From assembly GCA_948470475.1 (NCBI GenBank), contig OX419346.1, forward strand, positions 1,841,231-1,905,230: a stretch of DNA of 64,000 nucleotides, given 5' to 3'. The position numbers were made by a program, and so were the translations under genes. Shown one piece after another: positions 45,201 through 55,628 of the stretch. The notes below the pieces were generated by a model, which was not told the origin of the DNA, searched no databases, and was given only the letters and a program-made list of their open reading frames with translations. This DNA comes from Galaxea fascicularis (lineage: Eukaryota; Cnidaria; Anthozoa; Scleractinia; Euphylliidae). How positions within the stretch are numbered: the stretch's first letter is position 1; the number at the start of each line of letters is the position of its first letter.

Positions 45201-48200
45201 TGATTTGGGTGGCTTTAGCAGGCTTTGAACAACAGCCTCCTAAAACAATGGAGAAAAGCTTTGGCAAATGAATATATTTACAGTTGGAAAGTTTGGGAAC
45301 GCTTTATTATACTTTAGCGGGCCGTACTTCACTGTACGGCCCGCTAAATTTGAAAGTTTCCTTTCCCGCGCGCCCGATTAACCTCAGAGATATAATAAAT
45401 ATCTTACTAACCTCGTTTTCACGGTCCGTGCTGTAAGTTACGGATCCTCGTTTTTTCCCCGTTGATTTATCGCCCGCGCGCTTCGCGCTTGGGCCATAAA
45501 TGAACAGGAAAAAACTCGGTCCGTAACTTACAGTACGGACCGAGAAAACGAGGTTAGTAAGAGGTATGTATAGCATGCCTTTGAGGAACTAAAATCATAC
45601 CTGTTACTTGTAACTCCCCAATCAGATGACAAAGAAATTAACTGAAGAAGAAGGGTAAATCCTTGTAGTTTGTTCATCATCTGCGTGGAGTGGAGACAAC
45701 ATATGAAATTGGAAAATATACAAGTAGAACTCCAATCTATGTATTTAGTATTTTAACAGATTTCTACCTCAATGGGTTCCCAGCGAAGAGTAGTCGGTGC
45801 GTGCTCCAACATAAGTTGACAATTTTCCATCATGCCACTATGAGTAAGGGATGTGGCCTGAAAAGAGCAATTTTATGTTGATCATTGAATAAACTGAGTG
45901 AAGAACCGAAAATAACCCTTAATTACCTAGCTCACGAATTTCTTGATAAACTGTACACCATTTCAAGCGAACCTATGAACCCAAAATTGACCTGCTCCCA
46001 ACGCCAGTGACTTCATAGCTCAGTTGGTAGAGCATCGCACCGGAATCGCGAGGTCACGGGTTCAAGCCCCGTTGAAGTCCTGAAATTTTTTCAGGCTTCT
46101 TTACGCAATTGTAAAAATTGCGATCACAACTGCGACGATCATTCTTCATTTGATTTCATATCCGCAGTTCACATATGAATTCTTTCATATGCATCATTCA
46201 CTGTACACCATTTATAAACAAAATGAAGTGAAGTTTCGTTGAGAGAAAGGGCCAAAGTCTGGTTGTTTAAGAAATAGGTTCCATTTGTCAGCACGTCTGT
46301 ACTCTCATAACGCACGGATGACGTCAAACCCTGGTAAAAACAAAGTAGGTCACCAGCCCCAGACGAATAGCGAGACAGATGTTCTTACCACGGTTTGAAG
46401 TCCTCCGTTCATTATCAGAGTACACAAGTACGGTCAAATTGAATGAATCTTGATCATCCATAGCTGAAAACATAAACAGTCTTTGAGCACGAGTTTATCT
46501 GATTTACATAAAATACTGCTACGCATTTTCTACTTCGGCTCCAAAAAAAAAAAGTAAATGATGGAGTCTCAAACAGTTCATAAAAAGGTTAAGTTCCTTA
46601 AATGTTCCACAAAATTACCTTGTAAGCTGGGATGGGGACGGGCGGGGTCCCCCCTTGGTTCCTTGCGATTGATCTCCTCAGGGCATCAGCTCTGATGTGA
46701 AGATGTGCATCAAAGTATCGACGGAGAGCCACGCAAGTGTGTTTTGCCGTTTGTCGTTTTCCAAATACTTCATCATCACTAAGTAATTCAGCCTCATCAG
46801 GGCGGAGAATTGACAGAGTGCTCAGCTATGAAAAGTCAAAGAAATTGCCAGTCACAAGTGATACTACAGCTGCAGTGTAAATCAAAGAAATTCATCTTTG
46901 CGACAGAAAATAAATTAATCGGCAATAAGCATGTAAAGCGTGTGGGATGTGTCTCAGACACATCCCACACGCTTTACATGCTTATTGTAAAGTGACAACA
47001 ACACCTCACAAATTAATGTGTCTAAGTGAGTTGAAAGCCACTCAGTTGGTACTATAGCGACGTGGTAGCGAGGATTACCCCATAAATCAACCAAATAAAG
47101 TTTGATCTATCAGGTATGCCATGCTGATGAGGACTGACAAGGCCGGAACAGCTGTCCATGGCTGCTAATGCTCGGGCTCAAACTTTATTTGGTAGATTTA
47201 AGGTGTAACGCCCGCTACCATGTGGCTATAATAAATTAATCGGACATAATTATTAGGATGTTCGGTGTACTGGACAAGTAGGATTAATGACATTTTTTCA
47301 GTTTAAAAGCTTTTGGCTAAATCAGGATCCCGTTGACCGGTAACAACTTCTTTAAGTCTGATGCACGAGATTTTTAAGGGTTTAAACCAGAAAAAGTGAC
47401 AGCATATACATGGAGCGGGTCAAAGGTATTAACCAATTACCTGGTTCACCAATTTTCGTAGGCCATCGTTACTGTCAAACAGTTCCAAAACAGCTCGGAA
47501 TGAACATGTAAGTGAGAAGAAAAGCGTGGCATGGCATCTGCCGGAGTCGTGGGAGCATTCTAGAAGCCACAGCGCATATTTCACCATGTCACTCAACACA
47601 GGATGTGGTAGAAGAGACACCTGTTTGAAACAGAAAATTAATAATAATAATAATAATAATTTAATAAGTATTTAACAAGTTTCAATACTTTACAATTCTT
47701 TGCAATTCTAAATTATTTTACAATTCTCAAATCAAACTAAATCAAATGAAATGTTGGTTTTTGGAGAGAGGGGAAAACCGGAGTACCCGGAGAAAAACCT
47801 CTCGGAGCAGAGTAGAGAACCAACAAACTCAGCCCACTTATGACGCCGAGCCCGAGAATCGAACCCGGGACACATTGGTGGAAGGCGAGCGCTCTCACCA
47901 CTGCGCCAACCCTGCTCCCCCATAATGTAACTTTGAAAATGGCTATGGAATGGAACAGATATAGCAAAGTGCTATTTGGTTCAAAGAGGGTTCCTACACT
48001 TATACTTGACTCTATGAAGACTAAATCATGCATGAAATGGAACGCAAAAGTTACGCTTCTCCTATGGGACCCTCAGTAACGTTTCTGGCAGAGGAATATT
48101 TCACAGCGACATAACAACGTGTGTTTTGTAAGTCATTTTCCGAAAGCCAATAATTATGATTTATTCAAACTTAACTAGAACGAGGGTGGTAAAAGGTATT

Positions 48201-51200
48201 TTCGTGACTCGTGATCAGCCCTTTTTTTTCCCCGTGAAATGTGAAATGGTTTATTTTTTCCTCCTGAATCGTGATTTCCATAGTAGCCGTGAAGCGTGAT
48301 TTTTTTCCGTGAAACGAGAAATAAATGTTTAATTCGCCGTGAACCGTGATTTTCATTATGTCTTCGTTTTTCGTGAATTGTGAAAGGACCGTTTTGTTTT
48401 CCGTGAAACGTGATCTAAACCCCCCCCTTTACCACCCTCTAGAACGGCACCACAGCTTCAGGAATGGAGAGTTGTGGGTTCAAATCCCAGCCAGGACCAT
48501 AAACCGGGGCCCTAAAAATTGGTAAAATAATGCTGACAGTGTGCTCAGCATCTGCCTCACTTCAGATGACCACGGGAGGTGACAACTCAAACAAACTTTG
48601 TTTGAGCTACACTATTTCTAACTTTAAGTTATCCCAGAAATTTGGAAGATCCTTCCTATATTTTGAGCGATTGACTATCCCAGAAATTTGGAAGATCCCT
48701 CCTATGTTTTGAGCGATTGAAATACAATTTTTTTTCCAATGTCCCTGAACTATGTCATGTTTCCCAGAAAAATTCCCGAGTCTTCCGATTCCCAGCATAA
48801 TCCCGAGAAGAACTTTGTTTTTCTCCCAAAACTGGCCTTGTTAGAGTTGCCACCCCAATAATGACTGCAGTGAAGTTGAGTAACTGGCCTTGTCTCTTTC
48901 ACTTTTACACAAAATTTGGCAAACATGTTGAAGAACCCACAAACGTATCAAACAGAGTAAGGCAACATAGTTCCATATAACACATCTGGGTCTTGGCAGG
49001 GTGACAGGCTGACCATCTGTCCCCAGAGTCTCTGCTGGTTATGTAACCCCTGAAACCCTGCACTCTGGACAGGAATATGGACCGATTTTGATGACTAGGG
49101 TAACGTAACAAGCTCTAACATAGGACCAAATTAATATTTACCCTCTCCATGGCATCTTCATTGTAAGCTAGGTAATATAAACACATGGAACAACCAGTAG
49201 CAGCGACTGATGGGCGTGGCACTTCCAATAATCGCTGTACCCCATTGTGGGTGACGAATTCAGTGGCAAATTTCTTGTGGCAAAGAAGAGAAGCTAAATA
49301 CTTAAAACAACAAGGAAAAAACAACAGACAAGGGTGTTAAAAGCAATTATTTCAAAAACACCTACGTTCTTGTGTACTATAGTATATTATGTACACAATG
49401 AATCCAAAGCATATTCATCTTGTGTGACCCTGTCCTTAATTCTTTTTCAATTGCTTCCAACAAACAGTGACCAAATGATAGTTACCTACCTTCAGAGCCT
49501 CAAAGACAAGTTGCACGTCAACTGGACCCTTGAATGTGATGTAGTGCATGACAAGATCAAGAGCTTTGCTTTCAAACACTGTGGGTAACAACTAAACACA
49601 AAACAATTCTTTAAATTTTCCTCAGAATGCACAGAGAAGATATTATTTATGCTCCCTTACCCAAAAAAGTTAAACTTCATAAAAACTTTACAGAAAGAAA
49701 CTCTGCAACAATATTACACTGTAGAGGGCTGCCAGGATACATTGAGATCAAGCCCCAAAATTTTAATGGCCTTCAAACCTGCACTTATTTAAACTAGTAA
49801 GTACAGCTAATATCTACTTATTGTGGGAATATTCAAATCGGAACTGCAAAACTTCAGAAGAAAAACAGGGGCCATAATATCTCACTATGTCATTGAGGGC
49901 TGGAGACTGGGGATTTTCCTCTGAAATTTTGAATTAGATACCCAGCTACTTTGATAAAAATGTAGCATATTACCTTCTCCTGGAATCCCTGACTAGTTTG
50001 AAAAATTAGTGACAGTCTTGAAAGAACAATCAATTTTGAAAAAGGAATTTCCTGAACATGTACAATTATTGAATATTTACAATACTAGTAGTACAGTGTA
50101 CCTCTTGATATTCCCCTAGCGGAGTCAAATACTGTAAGATAAGTCTTTGCTGCATGCCAAGAGTCAGTGGATAAAGGGAGAAGGACATGGGAAGAATGTG
50201 GTACCCTCCCTTGGTGGAGCGCATTGTCTTGCTTGGCTTCATCACACATGGGCTCTTTGTCTGGAGGAAACTTTTACCTAAAAAAAAAATAATAAATCGT
50301 TGGTGTTGCAGTGAAGGGATTAATGAAGACTCACTCCCCTGGCATAAACAGTACTAGTGCTAAGCTGTATCTTTCAGGTTTAGGAACCATTAGCACTGTT
50401 CTGACTCTTATCTGTATTAAAATGTATGATTGGAACTCTCCCCTTTCAAGTAGGAACTTCTCCACAGTGGTTGGCCATCTGAAACTTTGGATACCTTGCT
50501 TAGGATGTTTGTACCCCTTTGGCATATCTGATGTTCTCCATAGAATCACTCTCTGTCTTTAAGGTTGATAAAATAAGATATGATAGATATACAGGCTGAT
50601 CTGTAGGGTACACTAATTCTTTGGACTCCTTAAGTTACATGCATGTATTCAAGTTGAACAAGTCTTTTAAATGGCCATTTATGGAATACTGGCCTGTATA
50701 TTCAAATGACAGAAGACAAATATTCCCCACTACACGGTCATGAGAGAGCGAGGTCAACAAGAAGTTTGTTTTATGGCCTTCTTCTTTCCTATGCAGATGG
50801 CTTCAGTTTTGTTCTGTCAACTGAGCACTAATATTGCTATAGCATGCCCTATAGCATTCACAGTCATTACAGGAGACTGATCCTACCCCTAAAAATTTCA
50901 GAGTACTTATTCTGCCACCCACAAAAAGCAGTCTTAAAATGCATTCAATTAATAGCATGGCTAAAACCCACCCTTGCCATAACTACTGTCTTTGGTTTCA
51001 TCCACATCACCATTACACAGACTTGTTTCACCGCTGCTTGATGATCCAGCAGCTGTATCTACCAAGCTTGTCCTCTTAGTCTTGCTATTCACTGCATTGT
51101 GGCCACTATCTGTCCTGTTTTTGCTTGTCTTGGCCTTCAGAATAACCCTATTATTAAAGTCTGATACAGCAGGCTGTGTAAGGTCTGACACATCTTTTAA

Positions 51201-54200
51201 GATGTGCAATTGTCGTAACAAACAGGGTACCTAGTAAGATGAATGAATACTGGTAATGTCACATACCGGTAAATAAACCCAAACATTACTCCCATACGTA
51301 GCTAAATTGAGGCAGAAAAATTCAAAACAAGCAGTACTGTGGAAAAATTGCCCTCTGACAGAAATATACAGCTTTGAAATCATTTCATAAAATCTTCATA
51401 AGACTGCATAATATCACCATAGGCATTACACTGTAGTGGTAGTTTTTAAAGAAATTGTGGTACTGGGGTGGGTGATTGGGGCATGTGAAGACTAATATTA
51501 TTAGACTGGTCTCCAGTGTTAACCCTTTGTTGTTAGCTGTTTCAAAAATTAGTGCTTTGACAAAGTGGTAATGCATGAAATGTCAGAACTTAGGCTGTCA
51601 GCTCTGTAAGTACAACCAAATTTGTAATATTAACACAACAAGGTGCTCTGCTGAGAATCTTGAACAAACTGAAAAAATATTTTTACTTTAAAACTTACCA
51701 AGGTGGAATTTTCATCTCTGAACACTGCAGCAATGTCCTGACTTTCCATTGCAAATGCTAAAAGACCTGACAAAGGGATATAAACACTCTTAGATATGGT
51801 TTTACAGTGAAATAAAGAAAAAAGGTTTGTTCCATTGCAGCATTAAATAAATGCATTTGTGTTACCTATCGCATATGATCGTAACGGCTCCGCAGCCTCT
51901 CTTGCCCATTTACAAAGACGGGCCAGCATGCCTTCCTGGCCAAAAGAGAACAATAACTATAAATAAAATTATATCTAATAATCAGTTTGATGTGAATGAT
52001 TACTGGTATAAGAGTGGTTTTTGATTGAGTAGTCCGTAAAGACAAAACCAAATCATTTCTCTGGCCAATGACCACAAATAGCCTATTAAGCCAATGTAAT
52101 AAATACTTGCCACTAGCATCAAGAATTAGAGAGGCATACACATGAGATTAAACATTTGATTTGCTTTGCAGTGGCTGAAAAAATGTTTCAAGTTTTGCTA
52201 TCCAGTAAAAGAGTGGAACAAGCATGTTATCTAAGACTGTTTAACACTGATCTACACATTGCTGTGAAACTCAGAAAACAGTGAAAACAACAACTATATC
52301 TGGAATATCTATTGTGTTGCAAAAGAAAAGCAGTCAGACAAATAATGACTAAACTGCAAACTGTAGTGTCAATCACTTTATTTGTAGTTGTTTCTTCTTG
52401 TGGTTTTATCATATGTCTGACTGGTTGATGAACAATAAACATTCCAAAACTAATTCTTAGTGTTCACAGTTTTGTGAGCGTCACAGTAGCACAAAAGTAC
52501 TTACAATATAAAAACAAAAGGTACACTGCTGTCCAAAACTAATTTTCCTATTTTGGGGATTTCTGTAAACTTACAAGAGCATTTTTAACAACTCGTGTTT
52601 CTTTTCTGGATTTAGTCAGTCTGTTATTTGATTTGTATCTGTGCAAAAGGACTACCAGACACTGTAAGAGTAGCTGTAACACTAACCATGTCTTGAAAAA
52701 CAGCAGCACTCTCCAAGCCTGGCATTGCATTAAGCAGAACCCTTGCTGCAATGCAGTTCAGATCAAACTCTTCCATGATACTCATGATATATGAGTTTAC
52801 TAGCTTATCCATGAAGTCGTCATTTCTGAAGAGTGTCTTGAGAAGATGGCCTAATGCACAGTCTGGATCTGCCCTGCCTGTAGTACACATCAAGTAGATG
52901 GTAAAAAGGTATCACTAAGAAAATGTCATTCCAGAAAATATCCATATCTCCCACACAGAAGGTTTTATGGTTTGCACTCCTGCCCTCTCCAGAAATTCCA
53001 ATTTAGCTCCATACTTTTCTTTTTATTTGAAAACTTTTACTATTGCTACCCCTTCCCCCACACCTTGGAACTTGCATTGACCTTCCTTGGGGGTGGGGGA
53101 GGTATGGATTTTTTTCTGGAATTGATTTCTGTGGGATAAAATGTTCATCTGCAAGAAAGGATCCTCTCTGACACTTTAGCCTTGACCAATAAAGAAACTA
53201 CATCATTCAACATCCAATGATTTGCATGAGAACACATTCTGAACTGAGACTGTGTGTCAAATGAATTGAGTGTACACCGTAGCTTTTACCTGTTAAATAT
53301 GAATAAAGTTTGTTTGTTATAAAAAAATAATTAACTGAGGACCCTGGTTGATTGAGTAGATAATATTTTAGAACTAACCTAATTTCATAATCCAGAAACG
53401 TTAACGCTAAACCTAAGGCAGCAATTAATGAGATTGCTATGAGGAATTTGTTTCAGCTACTGATGGTGTCATGATACAAAGTTGCTCACATGGAAACATG
53501 CCACTTAGTAGATAGAGTCAATAACCAATATATTACATGTATTACCTGGATGTCTGTCATCAAAGGGATCAGGATCTAACTTGTGATAAACTTCATTCTC
53601 GTGTTCAATCAACTCAGCAATCCTGTGGTAAGAAACAACTGTTGAATCTCACACCAGGAACAACTGAATTCTGATTAGTGAGGACCACAAAAATCATTAA
53701 GAACTACATCATAACTTTATGCAGTTAAGTCATTATGCAGGATATATGTAGTTATATGCAGTAATATGGGATATTTAGGATATCTCTTAAAAACTAGACC
53801 ATTGGATAATATAATTATAAAGTTTTGATTGGCTAAGCCATCACAACATATGAGCCTGGCAGTATATACGATGCTCTACATTATGGCAACTGTACTGGTT
53901 TGCTTATATAAAGTGGGGAAGATTTACCCAAAATTTGTGAGCATTTATAAAACAATTAATACAATCTTGGTTGTTGGAGATGAGATGATTTTTGCCAGAT
54001 TGGCATGCATGCATCTGATAGGTTATCCACTATAACATATCCAGTACATGATAAGTTGGGGAGTACATCATGCTTAAGGCCCAGGTCAAACACCATACTT
54101 CACATGAGGCAAACTTAATTACAGTTTAGGACAACCAAAAATTAGTTAAGTTCGCCTTTTGAGTCAAACATTGAACTGAACTCAGCCGAACATAACTAGA

Positions 54201-54732
54201 TCATGAAAATAAACAGATTGAGGCCGGCTTATACATTGATATCAATAAACAAGATTTATATGCATTTGGTTTGGCTCATGTGAAGATTGATGTTTGACCT
54301 AAACTCTGGCCGGCCGTGAAAAACGCCTCAGCTGATCCAAATGAAATCAGTCAAACTTACTGGGTCAGATGCTGTACTTCACATGAACTTAATGACTGAG
54401 TTTACTTTGACTCACGTGAAGTATAACGTTTGACCTGAGCCTAAGAGATACTGGCCATTTAATCATTTTCTGCTTGGTTCTTGGTTGTTTTTGATAAGAC
54501 AGTTATTCCACTCACAAATGCTTCTTAGATATGAGACAGTTACAGTCACCTCACCACTACATGCTTCAAGCATGGCATACCTAATGCAAGCTTGAGTAGA
54601 ATAACTGTTGATTACAAAATGATGAAACACTGACCGTCTCAATGTAGCAACTGGCGAAACATTTGCTTGATCGTCCCCTCTCCAGGTGTCCAGGAGGTTA
54701 TTAAGGTCAGTAGTACTATCCAAGGCAGCCAT
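33213..54732 (-). CDS. DCAF1: DDB1- and CUL4-associated factor 1 (VprBP)
   Basis: Substrate receptor of the CRL4 ubiquitin ligase; nuclear. 33 exons, in phase throughout, 1361 aa (human 1507): 54732-54635, 53622-53546, 52877-52687, 51935-51866, 51766-51699, 51230-50972, 50277-50102, 49591-49490, 49300-49142, 47620-47441, 46825-46619, 45857-45768, 45680-45601, 44354-44214, 43673-43571, 43273-43009, 42332-42190, 41949-41868, 41076-40874, 40599-40460, 39848-39773, 39418-39357, 38490-38424, 38270-38199, 38098-38039, 37771-37689, 36813-36729, 36283-36050, 35504-35411, 35017-34913, 34555-34482, 33744-33664, 33371-33213. Domains: armadillo-like N-terminal part ([33 protein letters not shown]), LisH at about 817-850, WD40 propeller with [16 protein letters not shown], and a very acidic tail ending DSDTMVF. 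Exon 15 donor could be 6 nt earlier. The first WDxR box reads WDIK, the second WDLR. Confidence 0.95.
34070..34240. repeat. Degenerate tandem repeat in DCAF1 intron
   Basis: Repeated words TTACAAGTTTC, TTTTCCCACGCTTG and TTGGCACCGA recur at about 60-70 bp intervals two to three times. Not coding. Confidence 0.5.
35121..35190. repeat. 17-bp perfect inverted repeat
   Basis: TTGGTTTTATCAAAAGA (35121-35137) and its complement (35174-35190), 36-nt loop, in a DCAF1 intron. Confidence 0.75.
40034..40067. repeat. 34-bp perfect palindrome
   Basis: CCATTCTAAAGTGGTT and its exact complement, separated by two T, in a DCAF1 intron. A poly-G run follows at about 40236-40252. Confidence 0.85.
41563..41827. 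mobile_element. MITE with TTTTCAA..GAGTGTC ends
   Basis: Left TTTTCAATTGAGTGTC and right complement of TTTTCAACCGAGTGTC. The body has several CCAATCA/TGATTGG words and GCGCGGGAAAATGCGCGCG. It sits in a DCAF1 intron. Confidence 0.6.
43930..44110 (+). repeat. Decayed tRNA-derived SINE
   Basis: Diverged copy of the SINE at 46009-46200: GTTAGTTCAGTCCGTCGG, GCACCGGTATCGCAG, GTCATGGGTTTC, then tail blocks TAACTGCGATGATC and CTTCATATATACTC. Confidence 0.65.
44448..44812. repeat. Foldback element related to 115-526
   Basis: Left AGGGAGTTTGAGCAATGAC and right complement of AGGGGTTTAGGAAATGAC, with CTACGGC/GCCGTAG inside. It lies in DCAF1 intron 13. Confidence 0.6.
45009..45225 (+). repeat. Four tandem ~55-bp units (GTATGGTGGTTAAAACC)
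   Basis: Four imperfect copies of a unit containing AAAAAGTATGGTGGTTAAA, CCAAACAGATTTCGTTGA. In DCAF1 intron 13. Confidence 0.8.
45313..45561. repeat. Hairpin-rich foldback repeat, copy B
   Basis: Well-preserved relative of 20045-20284. 45313-45327 (TTTAGCGGGCCGTAC) pairs perfectly with 45334-45348. A long inverted repeat from CTTACTAACCTCG (45403) to CGAGGTTAGTAAG (45561) encloses a CGCGCGCTTCGCGC hairpin. It ends 40 bp from the donor of DCAF1 exon 13. Confidence 0.8.
46009..46200 (+). repeat. tRNA-derived SINE with foldable tRNA head
   Basis: 46009-46079 folds as a cloverleaf: acceptor GACTTCA/TGAAGTC, D stem GCTC/GAGC, T stem ACGGG/CCCGT, A box TAGCTCAGTTGGTA, B box GGGTTCAAGCC. The anticodon loop is CCGGAAT (no U33) above a mismatched pair, so it is not a working tRNA. 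The tail has CTGCGACGATCATTC and GATTTCATATCCGCAG, also seen in the copy at 43930-44110. Confidence 0.8.
46923..46987. repeat. 65-bp perfect palindrome (32-bp arms)
   Basis: Arms 46923-46954 and 46956-46987 are exact complements around one C; the arm begins CAATAAGCATGTAAAGCG. No mismatch in 32 bp. It is about 100 bp upstream of the acceptor of DCAF1 exon 11. Confidence 0.95.
47053..47230. mobile_element. Nested inverted-repeat element carrying a hammerhead fold
   Basis: Outer arms TATAGCGACGTGGTAGCG (47053-47070) and right complement (16 of 18). Middle arms ACCAAATAAAGTTTGA (47090-47105) match 47178-47193 perfectly. The centre holds a hammerhead ribozyme motif (47118-47162). The whole 178 bp can fold as one extended stem with the ribozyme at its tip. 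Located in DCAF1 intron 10, opposite strand. Confidence 0.7.
47118..47162 (+). ncRNA. Hammerhead ribozyme, type I, minimal helix III
   Basis: Stem I GCCATG (47118-47123) pairs with CATGGC (47157-47162). Core CTGATGAG follows at 47124-47131. Stem II GGACT (47131-47135) and AGGCC (47140-47144) pair with one mismatch around loop GACA. Second core strand is GGAAC where the consensus is GAAAC (A13 to G). Helix III is ACAGCTGT (47148-47155), only three pairs, self-complementary; cleavage would follow C47156. This is the layout described for hammerheads of Penelope-like elements and retrozymes, which act as dimers. The core change probably weakens or kills activity. Confidence 0.7.
47726..47922 (-). 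repeat. tRNA-derived SINE, well preserved
   Basis: Minus strand: A box TGGCGCAGTGGTGAGAGC, B box GGGTTCGATTC, then body GAGAGGTTTTTCTCCGGGTA and tail GATTTAGTTTGATTTGAG. Other copies at 59045-59200 and 6365-6540. Confidence 0.85.
48183..48438. mobile_element. 256-bp hAT-like MITE built of CGTGAAACGTGAT units
   Basis: Perfect 8-bp duplication CTAGAACG at 48175-48182 and 48439-48446. Ends AGGGTGGTAAAAGG and complement of AGGGTGGTAAAGG. The body is a degenerate array of CGTGA-A/C-n-CGTGAT words (GTGACTCGTGATC, GTGAAGCGTGAT, GTGAACCGTGAT, GTGAAACGTGAT). Confidence 0.85.
48630..48721 (+). repeat. 46-bp tandem duplication
   Basis: Two near-identical units beginning TATCCCAGAAATTTGGAAG with period 46, in DCAF1 intron 9. 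Confidence 0.85.
54078..54441. mobile_element. 364-bp PIF/Harbinger-like MITE
   Basis: Ends GGCCCAGGTCAAAC and complement of GGCTCAGGTCAAAC, flanked by TAA at 54075-54077 and 54442-54444. In DCAF1 intron 1. Confidence 0.75.
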
Positions 54733-55411
54733 GGCCGTACATTAAAGCTTCTTTTCTTCTTTAACCACACGATACGGTACGTTTATAAGGATTAAAACTC
54801 CCGCCATTTTATGAACGAAATAAGCCAAGATGACCGGTAGTTTCAAATGTTTGGTTTTCGATTCAAAACAAGCTGATAAGGCAAATGCAAAATGCAATGG
54901 ATCGAGGCAGTATTTTCGTGAATTGTACAACAAAAACAACGATAATTTAACCACAACACAATTTACACACAGTCACATGTGGAACATGTTGAACACAACA
55001 ACATTTATCACTGTAGTAGAAACCAGTCCATCACGGTAATCTGTTTCCGACGCCTTGTTGTTTGCTACCTCGGCCTAGTCCCTTAGTAAGATTATCTTCA
55101 ATTTTAAAGCTAATTAATATTTCCTCGTGTTTTAACCTTTCGAAAGGCATGTCCAAAACACGTTACATCTACAAACAAATGCAACGATACACATTAAATT
55201 TAGCTGCCTTTCATTCTAAGGGGGGGGGGGGGGCAGCAGACATCAACAAAAACCTGCATAGAACACACGCGCGCGGAAATCGAGTACTTGGCTACAGTCC
55301 ACTGTAGGTCTCCAGTTTCATATGTGAGACTCCCCCAGCGAGTAAAGACATCGCGAAAGATATCAAGTTAAAAAAAGAAAAATGAGACAATTCCGTTCTA
55401 ACACACGATCA
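54733..55411. other. DCAF1 5' flank
   Basis: Contains the presumed DCAF1 promoter (no TATA box seen) and a G14 run at about 55220-55233. A plus-strand frame at 54830-55039 has no family features and is not called. Confidence 0.4.
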
Positions 55412-55417
55412 TTTATT
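55412..55417 (-). terminator. Polyadenylation signal of homeobox gene 3
   Basis: AATAAA on the minus strand, about 212 bp past the stop codon. Confidence 0.5.
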
Positions 55418-55628
55418 TAATAACTGTCGGGGTTTTTAGTACTATTTTTACAGCTAATCATTATTTTAAGTCGAATACAAAGCGAAAGAGACCTCAATTT
55501 ACTAGAACTGATGACTATCGAATAGAAATATTAACCGACAAAAAATCACCAATGTCGTCATTTTAAAGCAAACATTTACCCAATTGTCTACAAATTATTA
55601 AAAAACTAATAGTTGGCAGGCTAAAATG

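Noticed and set aside
46009..46079. Possible functional tRNA gene
   Set aside because: The cloverleaf folds, but the anticodon loop lacks U33, its closing pair is mismatched, and the sequence continues into a SINE tail shared with a copy at 43930-44110.
46388..46465. Candidate DCAF1 exon between exons 11 and 12 (frame reading [14 protein letters not shown])
   Set aside because: It has splice-like borders but does not match DCAF1; exon 45857-45768 continues the protein in phase and matches the expected block.
54830..55039. Plus-strand gene sharing the DCAF1 promoter
   Set aside because: 69 codons, low complexity in Asn/Thr, no splice continuation or family match.
55220..55233. G14 run (and G17 at about 40236) as G-quadruplex regulator
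   Set aside because: Simple mononucleotide runs; no phased G-tracts or link to a defined promoter element.
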